Notes under the pieces: generated by a model | Database searches by the model: none | Seen by the model: only the letters and a program-made list of their open reading frames with translations | What the model was told of the DNA's origin: nothing | NCBI GenBank assembly: GCA_002914845.1 | Contig: JXTC01000091.1 | Span: 308,649-372,648, forward strand | Direction: 5' to 3' | Length of the DNA: 64,000 nucleotides | Source of the DNA: Trema orientale | Taxonomy: Eukaryota; Streptophyta; Magnoliopsida; Rosales; Cannabaceae | Translations under genes and position numbers: made by a program | In this document: one piece after another, positions 11,316-23,632 of the stretch | Layout of the letters: each line of letters starts with the position of its first letter | How positions within the stretch are numbered: position 1 is the stretch's first letter

Positions 11316-12784
11316 ACCACAAGACTGTATATTGGATGAAAGTGATACATATAATACTTTTCAGATTAATACCAAAGACATTCAACCCATTTTCATGAAA
11401 TATCATTTTAAGTCCCCTGTTCAATTACTAATCCAAAAGAGACCTCTTGGTTTTTATAAAGAGAGAAAATAATCGATTGGTGCTTTTTTTGTGTGTGTAA
11501 ATATACCAATTATATGATCTTTCGTTAATAGTGGTCAAAACTTGAGGTTGATAGCTCTTGTTTGAATATTTAGTAGTGTTTCTCTGTTTTTATTTAACTC
11601 TGATGGTCTTAAAAAGAAAATCTTAAGTTTCAAAATGGTTTTGAATTTGAATTGAAATTAAATCTTTTTAATAAATGTTTGGCCACAAGTAAATGAGTAA
11701 AGTCTTAAAAAGAGCATTTAAGCATTTCAAACTTTTAGTTTGACGAAAAAAAGGAGGGAATATTTTTTTTCCCCTCTTTTAAAAAAAATGTAAGGGGTAG
11801 TTTTTGTAATTCTAAAACAGGGTTACTATAATAGATAGGGTGTTTTTGCTATTATTTTTTTTAGGCTCTTTGCAATATAGACCATATTATAACTAAAAAA
11901 TATTAGTTTGCAAAAAGTTTTAAAAGTGGGTCATTTACGAGTCTTTTTTTTTTTCGCTTGATCTTAGGACATCCAAATTGGAAGTAAGTAGAAAAAAAAA
12001 TTGATAAATACTAGAGAGAGTAAAATCTGAAAAAGTAAAACATGTCTCAAAAATGTTGTCACTCACCAAAAGCTAATGTAAGATGCTAAACACTCCAACC
12101 CTAACATGTAAGAATTTATGAGCAATGTCAACAAATAATTTTTTTTTTTTTTACAATATCCAAAATGGAAATTTGTGAGAATAATTATATATATATGTAT
12201 ATTTAGAATAAAAGTAATATAATTGTTTAGATCTGCATGATATTATATAAGAGGTTATATTCACACCCCTAACTCGCATAAATGCACTTTTATTTTTTTA
12301 AATTTTTATTATATTTATATCCTTACTTAAAAATATAAAAATATACAATTATAGCCCTTTCGTTGAATTTATGACATTTTGATGAGGAGGATATTCCAAT
12401 TTCTATCCATTCCTAGTAATCTAGCCCATACGGAAACAGTTGTCAATTTGTCTCCTGCAATAAAAGGAATATAGTAGATAATTAATTGTTACTACTTTAT
12501 ACTCATGAACTTGCTACCAATTTATATCCATCACACATATAACTCATAATAATAAGTTAAATACATAAATATGTTCTCCAAATAATTAGACCATACGCTC
12601 TAAAAATAAACACAACATGAAACTCATACTAAAGTTACAAATCAATACAATGTTCATCTTAAATATGTGAGTCTAAGTAACATATATCAAGTTACTAATA
12701 AAATCAACAACAACAATTTTACATATCACACTTAGAAAGAAAGATTAAAAGTACACATCAAGTACATTTCGAACTCAAATAGTT
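11316..12784. other. Intergenic, AT-rich
   Basis: Poly-A, poly-T and TA-rich stretches. There is no open reading frame with coding character and no recognised repeat boundary. Confidence 0.5.
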
Positions 12785-15700
12785 GTGCGTTTTTAAGTTA
12801 TTTTATTAGTTTGATGTGTTTTTATAGTTCTTATAAATAAATGAGAATCAATGTGAATTTATGCCAAAAATGAGTTTTTCAATTTGGATTGAAGCTGAGT
12901 CCGATACTAACACGTTGTAATGAAAACGAGGCAACACAGAACTAAACTGACGAAACGACGTACCCGGGAAGCAATATAGCGCATAAAGGTGAACAGGGGC
13001 GCCCCTGCGCCTCTGTTGAGGCGCCCCTGTGCCTCTAGGTAGCTAGGGGCAGCAAGGGAGTACCCTTACTGCCTAGAGGTGCCCCTGCCCCACTTTAGGG
13101 GTGCGGCTATGCCCCTAAATGCGTCTTGGATGCATTTTTGTGCTTTTTTAATGAATTTCAACGGTCCGGATCGCTCATTTCTTATAATCCAACGATGGAG
13201 ACTAATTCATCCTTTAGTGTACTTAACTTTAACTTAGGAGAATACATTAAAAAGGGGATAGAGGCATAAATTTCAGTGCGGAGAATTGGAGAAAAACACA
13301 CTAAATTCCCAGAGAGAAAAGCTTGGAGTTGGAGATTTCTTGAAGAATTCTTGGGAGAGATTCTTGAAGATTTGAAGACGTAAAGCTCATCTCAACAAAA
13401 GTTTTCCTTTTCCTTTCTCTCACCCTAATTTTTTAGAAATTTGTATTGAACTTATTATATGAATGTGCTTGGATTTATGAATTTTTTGTTGAAATTAGCC
13501 ATAGATTTTACTATGTTTGGTTATAATTTTTATACTATGGTTCGATTTATCTTTTTTATACTTTGTTTTGATTACTTTATTTATTGTTGGTCTATTTTTC
13601 ATTTCCAATTCGTTTATGTTTCTCTTTGCTCAATGCTTTTATTTTATTTGTTCAATGAATTAGTTAATTTTAGGATGTGATTTTGATGCTTGGAAGAGAT
13701 TAAATTCATAATCCGAAATTGAGAGGCACAATTTAGGTAGTTGTGAACTCCTAGATAATCACCTTGCTAGTTTTAGGTTATTTAGGTTATTGTGAGACCG
13801 GAAGGTGAACAATGTTGGGATATTTGCCCTAAAAGGCATATTTCCAATTTTACCCTTTTAGTGTAAATAACTTTCTCTTATATGCAATTATGATATTTGC
13901 TAGATTAAACTGTCTTAGTTGAATAGTTTATTTATCTGAAAAAAATTACATGACTTTACTTGTGTATAAAGAAACAAACATGATTAAGTGTTAATTATGG
14001 GGAGACTTGTTTCTTTATCTAAGTGTAAATAAATTAGTTCACAATCTGTAAATAAAGATAGAATACTTTATTTACTAAAGATTGTAGTAATTGTCTATCT
14101 CAACGGGAATGATGTGTCTCAAATCATTGAAGTGTCTGACTTCTGATAGAAATACTAGTACAATATAAATAAGTTATGTGTATTGAACAGGACCAGATAA
14201 TAGAAAAAATTGGAGCGCCGTAACTCAATTCTTATATTACCACAAACTAGCTCTTAGCATGTAGATCTTAATCATTGATATTTAATTGAACTTGCTTTCA
14301 TGGGTTGTAGCCTTTTGATTTGTTAAAAGACTAACCTCTATGAAATTAGAGGTGAACTCTGGTAAATTGGAGGTTATAGCTTATGAATTGATGGGACACT
14401 AAATAGTTAAGGACACTATACATTAATGCTACTTTAGGTTCTTTCAAGATTCATGGAATAATTAAATCTAAAATCTTAGTATTCACTTTGTGAATTGGTT
14501 AATAATTTTGTCTAAATGGCCATTGAGAACAAAATTATCGACAACATTATTCCTTGATAGAAAGATGGTAACTTAAAGATAAATATGTGTTAGAGGGGTA
14601 TTACGGTAATTTTACCTATCCAACTACGGCATTGTATAGGGATTCTATATGTGGTATAGAATATACTAGATGGATCGGTTAATCAAGGTTAGTTGATTAA
14701 ATCTCTATAAAAGGTATGACATTTAATCTAAGAGTGTAGTATTGGGTCTTTAGTTAAGTGTCCCTTTTACTAATAGTATTTATATAAATACCATAATAAG
14801 AGTTATTACGTATTTATCATATAATTAGAGCTTAGATTATTTGGATCCATTAGGTCCCTTGTCTAACTCAACAATGCTCTTTAATTGGTTGGTGGTATTT
14901 GTGAAATTAGTTTCATGAAACTGTATAAAATAATGATTCTACACAGAAGTTGGTATTTTTATAAATAAGTTTCATGAGTTGAACATATTTATAAAAATAC
15001 ACCCAAAGTCCAAATTGGAGAACAAGCCCAATCCTAGTTGGACTAGGGTTAGCAGTTTTTAGCCTCATATATATAAGATACATGAGAGAAAAAAACTACA
15101 CAGTAACACAAGAGATGTCACACTAAAATTAGAGGGAAAAAGAGAGAGAATTCGGCCACCCTTAGGCTAAGTGAGAGAGAATAAGTTTCCTACAACTTCA
15201 CACTCTCATTTGACGTCCCGGTGTTCCAAAAGATCAAGAAGGTATTCTTGATCGTTCTCCAACATAGGATTCGACTTTGTGCCCACTCACCTCATCAACC
15301 AAGAGCAGGAGTATAGACAAGAAGATATAGGGTTGGAGATTTGATCACCATCAACAAGTAGATCAAGGAGGAGCATGCAACAAGAGGTAAACCCTAATCT
15401 CATCTCTAGGGTTTTGTATCTAGATTTGATTTACGTTATACATGATCCTGTAATTGATATATGCATGTTCTATGGTTATAAAAACTGTTTTCATGTAAAA
15501 ATTTTAAAACCTAAATCCGCTAATTTTTCTACTGCGTTTGTGATGTGATCATGTGTTTTCCATATCTGCATGTATGCATGATTTTTCCTAAGCGTTAGGT
15601 CAATTAAATTATCCTACAAGCAATACCTTAATTTTCATTTGAGAGCTTGAATTTAATGAACGCATAATTAATCGGGTTAGATAAGGCTATTAACTTAGGT

Positions 15701-16110
15701 TAGCTAGGTGTAGTATCTTATTTGACACTCGTGAGAGGTAATGAGGTTAGACTAGGTCCCTCGATTAGTGAGTTGCGTGGAATTAAGCCACTAATTACTT
15801 AATTTGACGAACTTAGGAGTAATTAGGTATAATCAATACCTAATACATTCGTGCATAGTATTATCTACATTTTATTTACATTTTATTCTTTTTGTCTTTA
15901 TTTTTTTATATTCATTTAGATTTTATGTCTAAATAAAGTCGAGTTGCGATAATTCCAGTACTTAGCGATAGTTTAACACCTAATTTCTATGGATCGACCA
16001 TTCTTGTCACTATACTAGCTAGTTTTGATTTTTATTAAGACACGTTAGGTTAGTTAATAATAGGAAAAGAACATTATAAATTGTAAATTTGATTTTGGGC
16101 GTTTATAACT
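12785..16110 (+). mobile_element. Retroelement LTR relic split by a solo LTR
   Basis: Without the insertion at 13813-15618, the left part (GC-rich blocks such as 'aggggcgcccctgcgcctct' at 12995-13110, then a 'ttcttgggagagattcttga' leader-like part) joins a right part containing 'atggatcgaccattcttgtc' followed by 'cactatactagctagtttt'. Sequences of that last type occur near the 3' end of LTRs in several plant LTR and LARD-type elements, from memory. Ends are approximate and I found no partner LTR or coding domain in the window. Confidence 0.45.
13813..15618 (+). mobile_element. Solo LTR (copy 2), intact, 1806 bp
   Basis: It starts TGTTGGGATATTTGCCC and ends ATTATCCTACA, with imperfect 5-bp flanks AACAA (13808-13812) and AGCAA (15619-15623). 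It is the full-length reference for the gapped copy at 4368-5690. A TATA-like 'ctcatatatataagata' near 15064 followed by an untranslated leader marks the likely U3/R region. No retrotransposon protein is encoded on either side, so it is a solo LTR. Its length suits a long-LTR family, but Gypsy versus Copia cannot be told without an internal region. Confidence 0.85.
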
Positions 16111-16591
16111 AACGGTTAAAGCTCAATTATCATATTTCACTCTTAATAGTTGTTCCCATCGTATTATAGTTAAAAACTTTAATTCTTCATAAATTCTTGC
16201 CTTTAAAATTAAAGCCTTAATAAAAACTTCCAATCTCCCACATATTACCTCATATTTTGTATGAATACATATTGACTAGAGATAACACAATACCTATATA
16301 TTGTCAATCGGCAAAATACGATGAGCCCATCAAGACACTGTATAAAGATAGCAAAACATGAAAGCATGGTAGATCATGCTATATAAACATCAAGAGTATA
16401 TATGCAATAAAAACATCATTGTTTTGAGAAAAAAAATGGCTTAATTTCACTACGGGTGCCAAAATCAATAAGTTAATAAAATCCATGGTGCACTAGGAAA
16501 AATATATTTTAGGAATAATAAAAGGTGTCAATAGTAAAAGACGCAATCTTTTAATTGTTTAATGGGTTAGTTTAAATTAGAGGTAATATAA

Positions 16592-17250
16592 TCTTTCTAT
16601 AATATATAGAGATAATACTGAAACATCATTTTTGTAATATCATATTTAACCATCTGTTCTTATAAAAATCAAAATTATCTGTTTTATTTTATAAAATAGG
16701 AAAAAAAGTTTGGTCAAATGTTTGACTAAATGGTTTTCAAAATGATATTAATACTATTAAGATATTGATATCCAAAAAACTCTTAATTGATTTCTTTAAA
16801 AAAGAAATAACTTAAAGTTTATTGCTAAAAAAAATTATCAATATTTTTCTATAATCTAAATAAAAAAGTGTGAGTTTCTTTTTATTTTTTTACATAAAAA
16901 TTAATCTCCCTATAATATATAGGAATAATCCCCGAAACATCTTTTTTGTATTAACTATAAACCATATTTAACCATTTGTTCTTATAAAAATAAAAAATAT
17001 CCCCTTTATTTTCTAAATCAGAAAAAAATAACTCTTCTTCTCTCTTTAGTCAAATGTTTGACTAAAATTTTTTTCAAAATGATATTAATACTCTTAAGAT
17101 ATTGATATCCAAAAAACTTTTTGATTGATTTCTTTTTTTTTAAAAAAAAAAACTAAAGTTTATTGTTTATCAGAAATGAAAAATTTTATTGCTAAATAAA
17201 ATTATTAATATTTTTCTATAATTTAAAAAAAGTGTATTTTCCTTTTATTT
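16592..17250 (+). repeat. Tandem duplication of about 320 bp
   Basis: Copy 1 (about 16592-16890) and copy 2 (about 16906-17250) share 'ataatatatag...gaaacatc', 'catatttaaccat', 'gtcaaatgtttgactaaa', 'caaaatgatattaatact' and 'aagatattgatatccaaaaaact'. Copy 2 has an extra stretch after the poly-T/poly-A run. No coding capacity. Confidence 0.75.
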
Positions 17251-17349
17251 TATAAAGTAAAAAATAATCAAATAATAGGGACTATTTGATAATTGATTTT
17301 TAAACATATGTAAGAGTATTTTAAATATTTCGTATATCAAGATTGGACC

Positions 17350-17413
17350 AAAAAAGTATCATAGTATACTTAGTTAGGTTTAAAAAAGTATCATAGTATA
17401 CTTAATTAGGTTT
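17350..17413 (+). repeat. 32-bp unit repeated twice in tandem
   Basis: The unit 'aaaaaagtatcatagtat' plus 'acttagttaggttt' is followed at once by a second copy with a single g-to-a change. It is a simple slippage-type duplication, with the palindromic 'agtatcatagtatact' in each unit. Confidence 0.85.
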
Positions 17414-18056
17414 TCATTACAATATATAAATATCATCCATGCAGAGTTTGAAACGTTTATAGGAATTAAAAATACAGAGTGGCATGACTTCAAAAAATCT
17501 TTTAGGACTCAAACATTATTATCGTAATTATTAGTGGCGTTTAGATGAATTCTCACAAGAGTTTTTTTTATTTATAAAACTTTTTCATGGAAGCATGCTT
17601 TTTTCCTGTTTTGAAAAGTAGATCGATTTTTTTAGAGTTTATAAGAACATAAGGTTAAATGGTATTTAGCCATAATAGAGGATATGTTTTTCGGATTATC
17701 CCATGTATTATTTCATCTTGAAGTTAACTTAATATACTCTCATTAAAAGTGAATGGTTGCGAGAAGTGAATTTTCATTTGGTTTCTCAAAACATAGTCTC
17801 TGACATGGGCAGTATTGAAGCCTAAAAGAATATTGAAATTATCGATCAGGATTTATACAAGAATGCCCCACTTTTTAGGTATCTTTTAAGTAGATATCCT
17901 TTTTAATTTCACGAACAAAAAAGCCCTTTTTATTATTTATATTATATTAATACCAAATTTGCCCGTGAATCTAATTTCTCACCGGTACGTTTCACAGACC
18001 CTCTTTATACCACTCCTTCATATCATTAATGATGTCCAAGCCTCCCATCACCATTA

Positions 18057-18430
18057 GTGTTTCACAGACCCTCACCCGTAAAACTCCAACTGCACTCTCT
18101 CTCTCTAGAAATGGACTCTCTCACATCGTTCGACGACCTTTGCCCCGATAATACGACCCCCACTTCAGCATCGACGTGGTCACCATGGCCGACCAGCTCT
18201 CCCACCTCCACAACTACATCTTTGACAATTAAGGTCGACGGCAATTGCATCAGCACCGTCGACCGCAACGGGTTCATGACCGAGATGAAGAAGATCCTTC
18301 TCTCACCATCGCTAACGTACGGACTCGGCTATCGTCCCGATTCATATGCATGGCTAAAGTGAATGAAGACCCCAGCTTTCTCAAGAAGGCCACGAATCTC
18401 AAAGCTTCCAAGTTCCACCTTTGTAATATA
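18057..18430 (+). pseudogene. Frameshifted coding relic, unidentified
   Basis: This block is clearly richer in G+C than its surroundings and has codon-like sequence split between frames. One frame reads from ATG at 18111 as MDSLTSFDDLCPD. A second frame near 18160-18230 reads FSIDVVTMADQLSHLHNYIF then a stop. A third near 18230-18290 reads KVDGNCISTVDRNGFMTEMK, and downstream comes a WLK/VNEDPSFLKKATNLKASKF-type run. Switching frames gives a plausible continuous protein, so this looks like the 5' part of a gene broken by small indels. I do not recognise the family. It ends near 18430 in low-complexity DNA. Confidence 0.45.
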
Positions 18431-18569
18431 TTTATTGGAAAGGTTATGACTGGGCTTTTTTTTAAAGAGAAAAAGAAAGAGAGAGGATACTATTTCCTTT
18501 CCGTCTTAAAAAATTATACTATTTGGTATATCATAAATATAATGATACATTTATTAGTAATAAATTAAG

Positions 18570-19140
18570 AAAGATAACGATATTGAAAAATAAGGGAAAA
18601 AGGTAATTAATTTAATAGCTATGCTATATAAATGATAAAAGAAAAGAAAAATAAAATTTGTAACAGTGGCCTCCCCCCTCCCAAAAAAAAAAAAGAAGAA
18701 AAGAAACAGTAATAGTGGCAAATTATTAGTATATCATTAATTTACTTGAAGAAAAAAATAAGAAATTTATTTTTTTAAAAACGTACAAGACGGTACTTAA
18801 TGATATGTTGGTAAATCAGGCCTATCTAGGGGCTTATAGAAATATGACTAAATTTGGGCCCAATTTCAGTAAATGTCCCTTTGTCAAATGTTATAGCAAA
18901 ATGTCCGGTATATATGCATATATACCAAATGTAAAATTTTATATACCAAGTATAAAAAATTATATACCCAGTGCATTTCAGTACAGTAACTCAAATTATT
19001 AGATACGCGTATCTATTAAGTGTAAAAATATATATACTTGGACATTTAGCTATAGAATATTAAAAATTGACATTTATTTAATCAAATTTAAAATTTTGGT
19101 CATCCACCTAAATTTCTCTAGTATTCTAAGGTACATATAT
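18570..19140. other. Intergenic, AT-rich
   Basis: A-rich and TA-rich sequence. 'atataccaa' style motifs recur around 18910-18970, giving a short weak tandem pattern. No gene recognised. Confidence 0.5.
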
Positions 19141-19144
19141 TCGG

Positions 19145-19545
19145 CTTCTTACAAAAATCCAAGCCAAAGTACTTTTTTATAAAAATCTAGGTCCAAAGTA
19201 CCAATAATTGGCCCATTGTTTTTGAAAAATCCCGGATTATTTTAGACAAAATCTCACTTTTTAAAATATTTTTATAAAAATAACACTTTTAATAAATATT
19301 TAAAAAAATACTACTTTTTCTTCAAAATTGGTATTCTTAGTACTCAAGGTAACTAGTTAGGTTGGGTAACCAATCTAGCTAATTAAAATAACTGACCAAG
19401 TTACCTTAGGTAGATCGATTAGTCACCTCAAGTATCTAATCAATTAATAAAAAGTGATATTTTTTAAATACTTTTAAAAGTGATATTTTTCTAATTAAAA
19501 TCTAAGATTTCTCAAACAATTTCAAAATCTGGGATGTTTCAATTT
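19145..19545 (-). repeat. Unclassified dispersed repeat, copy 2 (inverted)
   Basis: This is the reverse-complement match of 10945-11315 and 20165-20505. 'caatttcaaaatctgggatg' near 19518 mirrors 'cagattttgaaatt', and 'aatcccggatt' and 'ggcccattgttttt' mirror the right-hand blocks. With copy 3 it forms an inverted pair around about 600 bp. Confidence 0.7.
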
Positions 19546-20164
19546 TTTTTAAAAAAATTATAATAAAAAATTAAATTTCCTCTATTTATTAGGCTTGCAT
19601 AGAAACGAAAATTTCGGCCTGACTTGATAATTTGCCTGTTTTCAATTATTTTCTCTAGTGAAGTGATTGCTTCGTTTCCTAACGAATTAAATCTTACTAC
19701 CAATTGACAATATTATTATTTTTTCCTGAAATTCCTAAATGAGGCTGTGTTTGGTAGGAGGTCGAAGGGAGAGCATAGAAAATGGTAGGAGAGAAAATAG
19801 CAAAATAGGTAATTTACTTGCATAAATAACCATTTTATAATTTTATTTTGATAAATGACCATTTTTAGTTGATCTAATTTTATAAAGTAAATTAATTCTT
19901 TAAAAAATAAATAAAATTTCAAAAAATAATTCAATACACTAAATATGAAAAATAACCATTTTTAAATAATGTTTTAAATTTGGCAATTTTTTAACAGCGT
20001 TTGAAAAATAGCCATTTTGTAAACTATAATCCAAAATTTAGCCACTTGGTTAGAAACTTGAAAAAGAAAAGGATGGGACCCACAAAATTTTTCTTCTCCA
20101 CTTTGGAGAGTAAAGAGGATGAAAAAGTTTGAAGAAATTTGATTTTTTTATTGTAATTTAAAAA

Positions 20165-20505
20165 AATTGAAAAAAATCTCAGATTTTGAAATTATTTGAA
20201 AAATATGGAATTTTAATTAAAAAATGTCACTTTTAAAGTATTTTAAAAAAACTATTTTTTTTAATTAATGGATGAGATACTTGAAGTAACCAATCAGATA
20301 ACCTTAGGTAACAAGCTCAAATATAATTGAAAAATACTAATTTTGAAGAAAATATGGTATATTTCTAAATATTTTTGAACAATAGTTTGCTAAAAAGCTT
20401 TTAGAAAGTGATAGTTTTCTAAATTAATCCTGGATTTTTAAAAAAATTAAGCCCGTCCAGGATCTTTCAATCGTGGGCCTTGAATTTTATAAGAAGCCCA
20501 AAAAA
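20165..20505 (+). repeat. Unclassified dispersed repeat, copy 3
   Basis: Same order of blocks as copy 1: 'aaaaatctcagattttgaaa', 'gagatacttgaagtaacc', 'aattttgaagaaaat', 'cccgtccaggatctttcaat' and 'ataagaagcccaaaa'. It ends at the same motif as copy 1, which argues for defined element ends. Confidence 0.7.
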
Positions 20506-20694
20506 CCATGTTTTTAAAAATATTATCAATTTTATGACCTTGAAAAAATAATTAAAATCTTGTACGATCCTTTCAGACATTTTTCTAAATACTTTGTAGC
20601 CTAGAAAACACGGTGACATTTTAACAAAGTCAGTTTAGTGGCGAGTGTGACCTTGCCTGATAATATTGCTAGTTGTGGATTCCATTCTTGATAG

Positions 20695-20965
20695 ATGCTG
20701 TTTTTATTTATTTTTTTCATTTTCTTTCCTTTTTCTAAATTCACTCTGTTTTTATTATTTTTTTTCGTTGTCCTTAATTGTTCTATTTTTCACTCTCTTT
20801 TTATTTATTTATTTTTATCATTTTTCCCTTTTTCAACTTATTATTTTACTTCTTTTCATTATTTTTTTTCATGGTCTTTATTTTGGTTGTTCTCTTTTTA
20901 ACTCTTTTTTTTTTCCCCTTGTTTTTCCTTTTCCGATTTTTACTCTTTTTCATTTATTTTTTAAC
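20695..20965. repeat. Pyrimidine-rich low-complexity tract
   Basis: About 270 bp are overwhelmingly T with scattered C and A on the plus strand. All three forward frames are open, which only reflects the missing stop-forming purines. The resulting hydrophobic Phe/Leu-rich peptides are not evidence of a gene. Confidence 0.8.
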
Positions 20966-21003
20966 TTTCTTACAAAAAATAAAAAACAAAAGTATTACTG
21001 GTA

Positions 21004-21435
21004 AAAACTAATTTAGTTTCTCGTTTCCACTAACTAAATTAATAAAACTGGTTATTGATTTGTAATTTCTGATAATGTCTTGTAGCTAATTAAATTACAG
21101 TAAACTATAATGGATTCTTAGAAACTAATTTAGTTTTCATGTAGTAAAATGTTATGTAGCTAACTAAATCATAGGAAACTACAAATATTTCTCAGAAACC
21201 AGTTTGGTTTCCTCTTAGTAGAATGCCGTGTATGTAAGTAAATCACGGAAATCTATAAAAATTTCCTAGAAACCATTTTGGTTTCCTTTTAACAGAATAC
21301 CCTATATGTAAATAAATCACATGAACAAAGGTTTTTTGGAAACCAGTTTGATTTCTTTTTAGCAGAATACCCTGTATGTATGTATGTAAATCATAGGAAA
21401 CTATAAAGGTTTCCTGGAAACTAATTTAGTTTTTT
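21004..21435 (+). repeat. Minisatellite, about 74-bp unit, five to six copies
   Basis: The anchor 'gaaaccagtttggtttcc' or a close variant recurs at 21121, 21195, 21269, 21339 and 21417, a spacing of 70-78 bp. A more diverged copy lies near 21004. Each unit also has 'agaataccctgtatgtaa' and 'aaatcataggaaactataaa'. The anchor is itself an inverted repeat (GGAAACC...GGTTTCC). Confidence 0.85.
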
Positions 21436-22880
21436 TATATTAAACTAATTTAATAAAGCTATTATTTTCTTATATTAATCATGAATCACTTCACAGACTC
21501 TATAAAAATCAATTTTAGAAAAATCGTTAAATTAATAACATTGCACCTAATACTATCTTTGTTGTAATTAACGAAATTGGAAAATTCCACAACATTCTCT
21601 ATCTAATAGGAAAAAAATCATGACTTGCAATACATAAATTATGAATCAGTATCTAAAAGTTTAATCGATAAATTAGAAAATAGAGTAAAAAATATTAAAA
21701 ATTAGGATAGCCCCAAAATCTTTTATAATTTCAATATTCCAAAAGCTTAAATCTGTGAAAAATGTGAAAAAAGGGAAGAAGAAATCTAATTTATCAACAT
21801 CCAAGTATGAAAATCTCCTAAACACATCTAGGAAGCATGAAGAAGAATGAGAAAGTATGGTATTTTTATAAAGGAAACTATATAAAAATAAGTGATAGGA
21901 GGAGGACCTATTTTTGTCCTTATTTTTAATCCTTATTTTAAAAAGGTCGGATGTTATCTTCCCGTGAAAGAATCTAAATTACTTGGCATACTAACTTTTA
22001 AAATGATAATATTAGGATAAAATAATTATTTTAAAATAAATAAATCTCTTTACACACTGAAAAACTACAACGAAAAGACTTCTTTTTTTTTTTTTTTTTT
22101 TTTTCTATTCTACATAATTTTCTATTGTTTATATTTTTTTTCTTCCTCTTATTTTGTTTCCTTTCTACAAAACATAGGGTCAAACTCAAAATGAAAAGTT
22201 TCATCACTCCTTCTGTAAAGGTGATAACGCAGTTCTCTAGTTTATATTGTTCAAATAAGCTCACAAAGTCGCAATTTTCAAAGTTAAAGCGAGGTCATAA
22301 ATTTCTCCATGGTTTATGTGACTTCTACTTCTGCCAATAAATATTTTATACGGAGATATTTAACAAATTTTATATGAAAATACGTGTGTGCACAAAACGA
22401 TTCAAAAAACCTGCAATGTTTTGTCGCGAATTGAATGTCAATTATCGTGGTTGCCCTGTCTGTCACTAGCTAGTCGCTACTATCATATTGTATGTTTATT
22501 ATATATCAATTTTACTATAGTTCCCCCCAACATGCTAATAGTGCTGTCATATATATATTTATATATATATATATATGTATAGCAAAGGCTGTAACCATCC
22601 GTGACAGTTGCCACTTAATTTACTTGCTGCTCCCCGAAAATAAGCCACTGTCGATTTTCGTCTTAAATATTATCAAAATACTAAATCATGATCACTGATT
22701 TGATTTTTCAAACTGCCAAAAAAAAAAAAAATTGTGTTAAAAATTGCGTGCTCTCATGTTATAATTTCTAAATCTCAAAACTGGCACATGAGTGTATAAT
22801 CAATTGGTTTTAAATGAAAAAAAAAAAAAAAAACTGTGTATTATTCGAGCAGGATATACACAATAAAATATCATCCTTTC
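21436..22880. other. Intergenic, AT-rich
   Basis: It contains a 22-base T-run near 22082-22104, a short TA tract at 22551-22576 and two A-runs near 22718 and 22817. There is no codon-biased frame and no recognised RNA gene. Confidence 0.55.
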
Positions 22881-22885
22881 TTAGA

Positions 22886-23124
22886 TTATCTCCAATCCAC
22901 GCTAATATGGCGTAGAAAAAGATAAAATGGTGCTGGGTTTTGGCCTAACTAGTGCCAATTTTGAAAGCATTTAGGCGTTTTGGGCTGAAGAGTGCCACAA
23001 CAATATTGGCCTTTTAATGTTCATTTTTATTTTACAAAAAATCCCACAAATGGAAGTATTTGTATTTTTTTTTAACTCAAATTGCATAGTTTTGGCCAAA
23101 ACTAACAACTTTTTGTCACCAAAA

Positions 23125-23169
<45 letters not shown>

Positions 23170-23632
23170 TCATGGTTAATTATATGAAGTAAAATTAATA
23201 TGTAAATGAATGAACGTCAATATATATTTTTCACATTTGTGTTTATGTTTAATTATTAAATGTAATGAAAAATTATTTTTAAATAATAATTTAATATTAG
23301 ATTGATAACTTTAGTTAATAAAATATAATTATTAATCTGTTAGTTTTTATAACTTTGTTAAATAATAAAATATATTATTAGATCAATACGTGTAAAAAAT
23401 TTGTATGTGGGCATTATTTTATTCGTGAAATAGATAAATAGTATGGAATTAAAAAAAAAATTATATAAAAAGTAGATAAAAAAGAATATACAAAAAATAT
23501 TAATTTTTAGTGTTAGAACTAGTATAATGGGTTAGAACTTAGAGATGAAATTAGTGTTTGATGTGATAGTTACACCAAAATAGAGTAAAAATTACACTAT
23601 TTTGGTATAAATGATTGGAGATTCCCTTACAA
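22886..23632. mobile_element. Possible MITE, about 750 bp
   Basis: The left end ATCTCCAATCCACGC is mirrored at the right, where the reverse complement reads AATCTCCAATCATTTA. ATCTCCAA-type ends occur in many plant non-autonomous elements. The interior is extremely AT-rich and includes an ATT microsatellite. No clear target-site duplication is visible and the inverted termini are short, so confidence is limited. Confidence 0.4.
23125..23169. repeat. (ATT)n microsatellite
   Basis: About 15 uninterrupted trinucleotide repeats. Confidence 0.95.

Noticed and set aside
11281..11472. 63-codon open frame after the dispersed repeat
   Set aside because: The start lies in the repeat's conserved end motif. 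Related copies at 19145 and 20165 do not preserve the frame.
13459..13680. Hydrophobic open frame MNVLGFMNFLLKLAIDF...
   Set aside because: It is in the T-rich leader part of a retroelement LTR relic. Phe/Leu/Tyr-rich composition follows from base composition.
20666..21011. Overlapping long open frames encoding Phe/Leu-rich peptides
   Set aside because: They arise from a T-rich low-complexity tract that is open in all forward frames. No codon bias or conserved motif.
21004..21435. Possible CRISPR-like array
   Set aside because: Units are contiguous tandem repeats without unique spacers, and the window is plant nuclear DNA.
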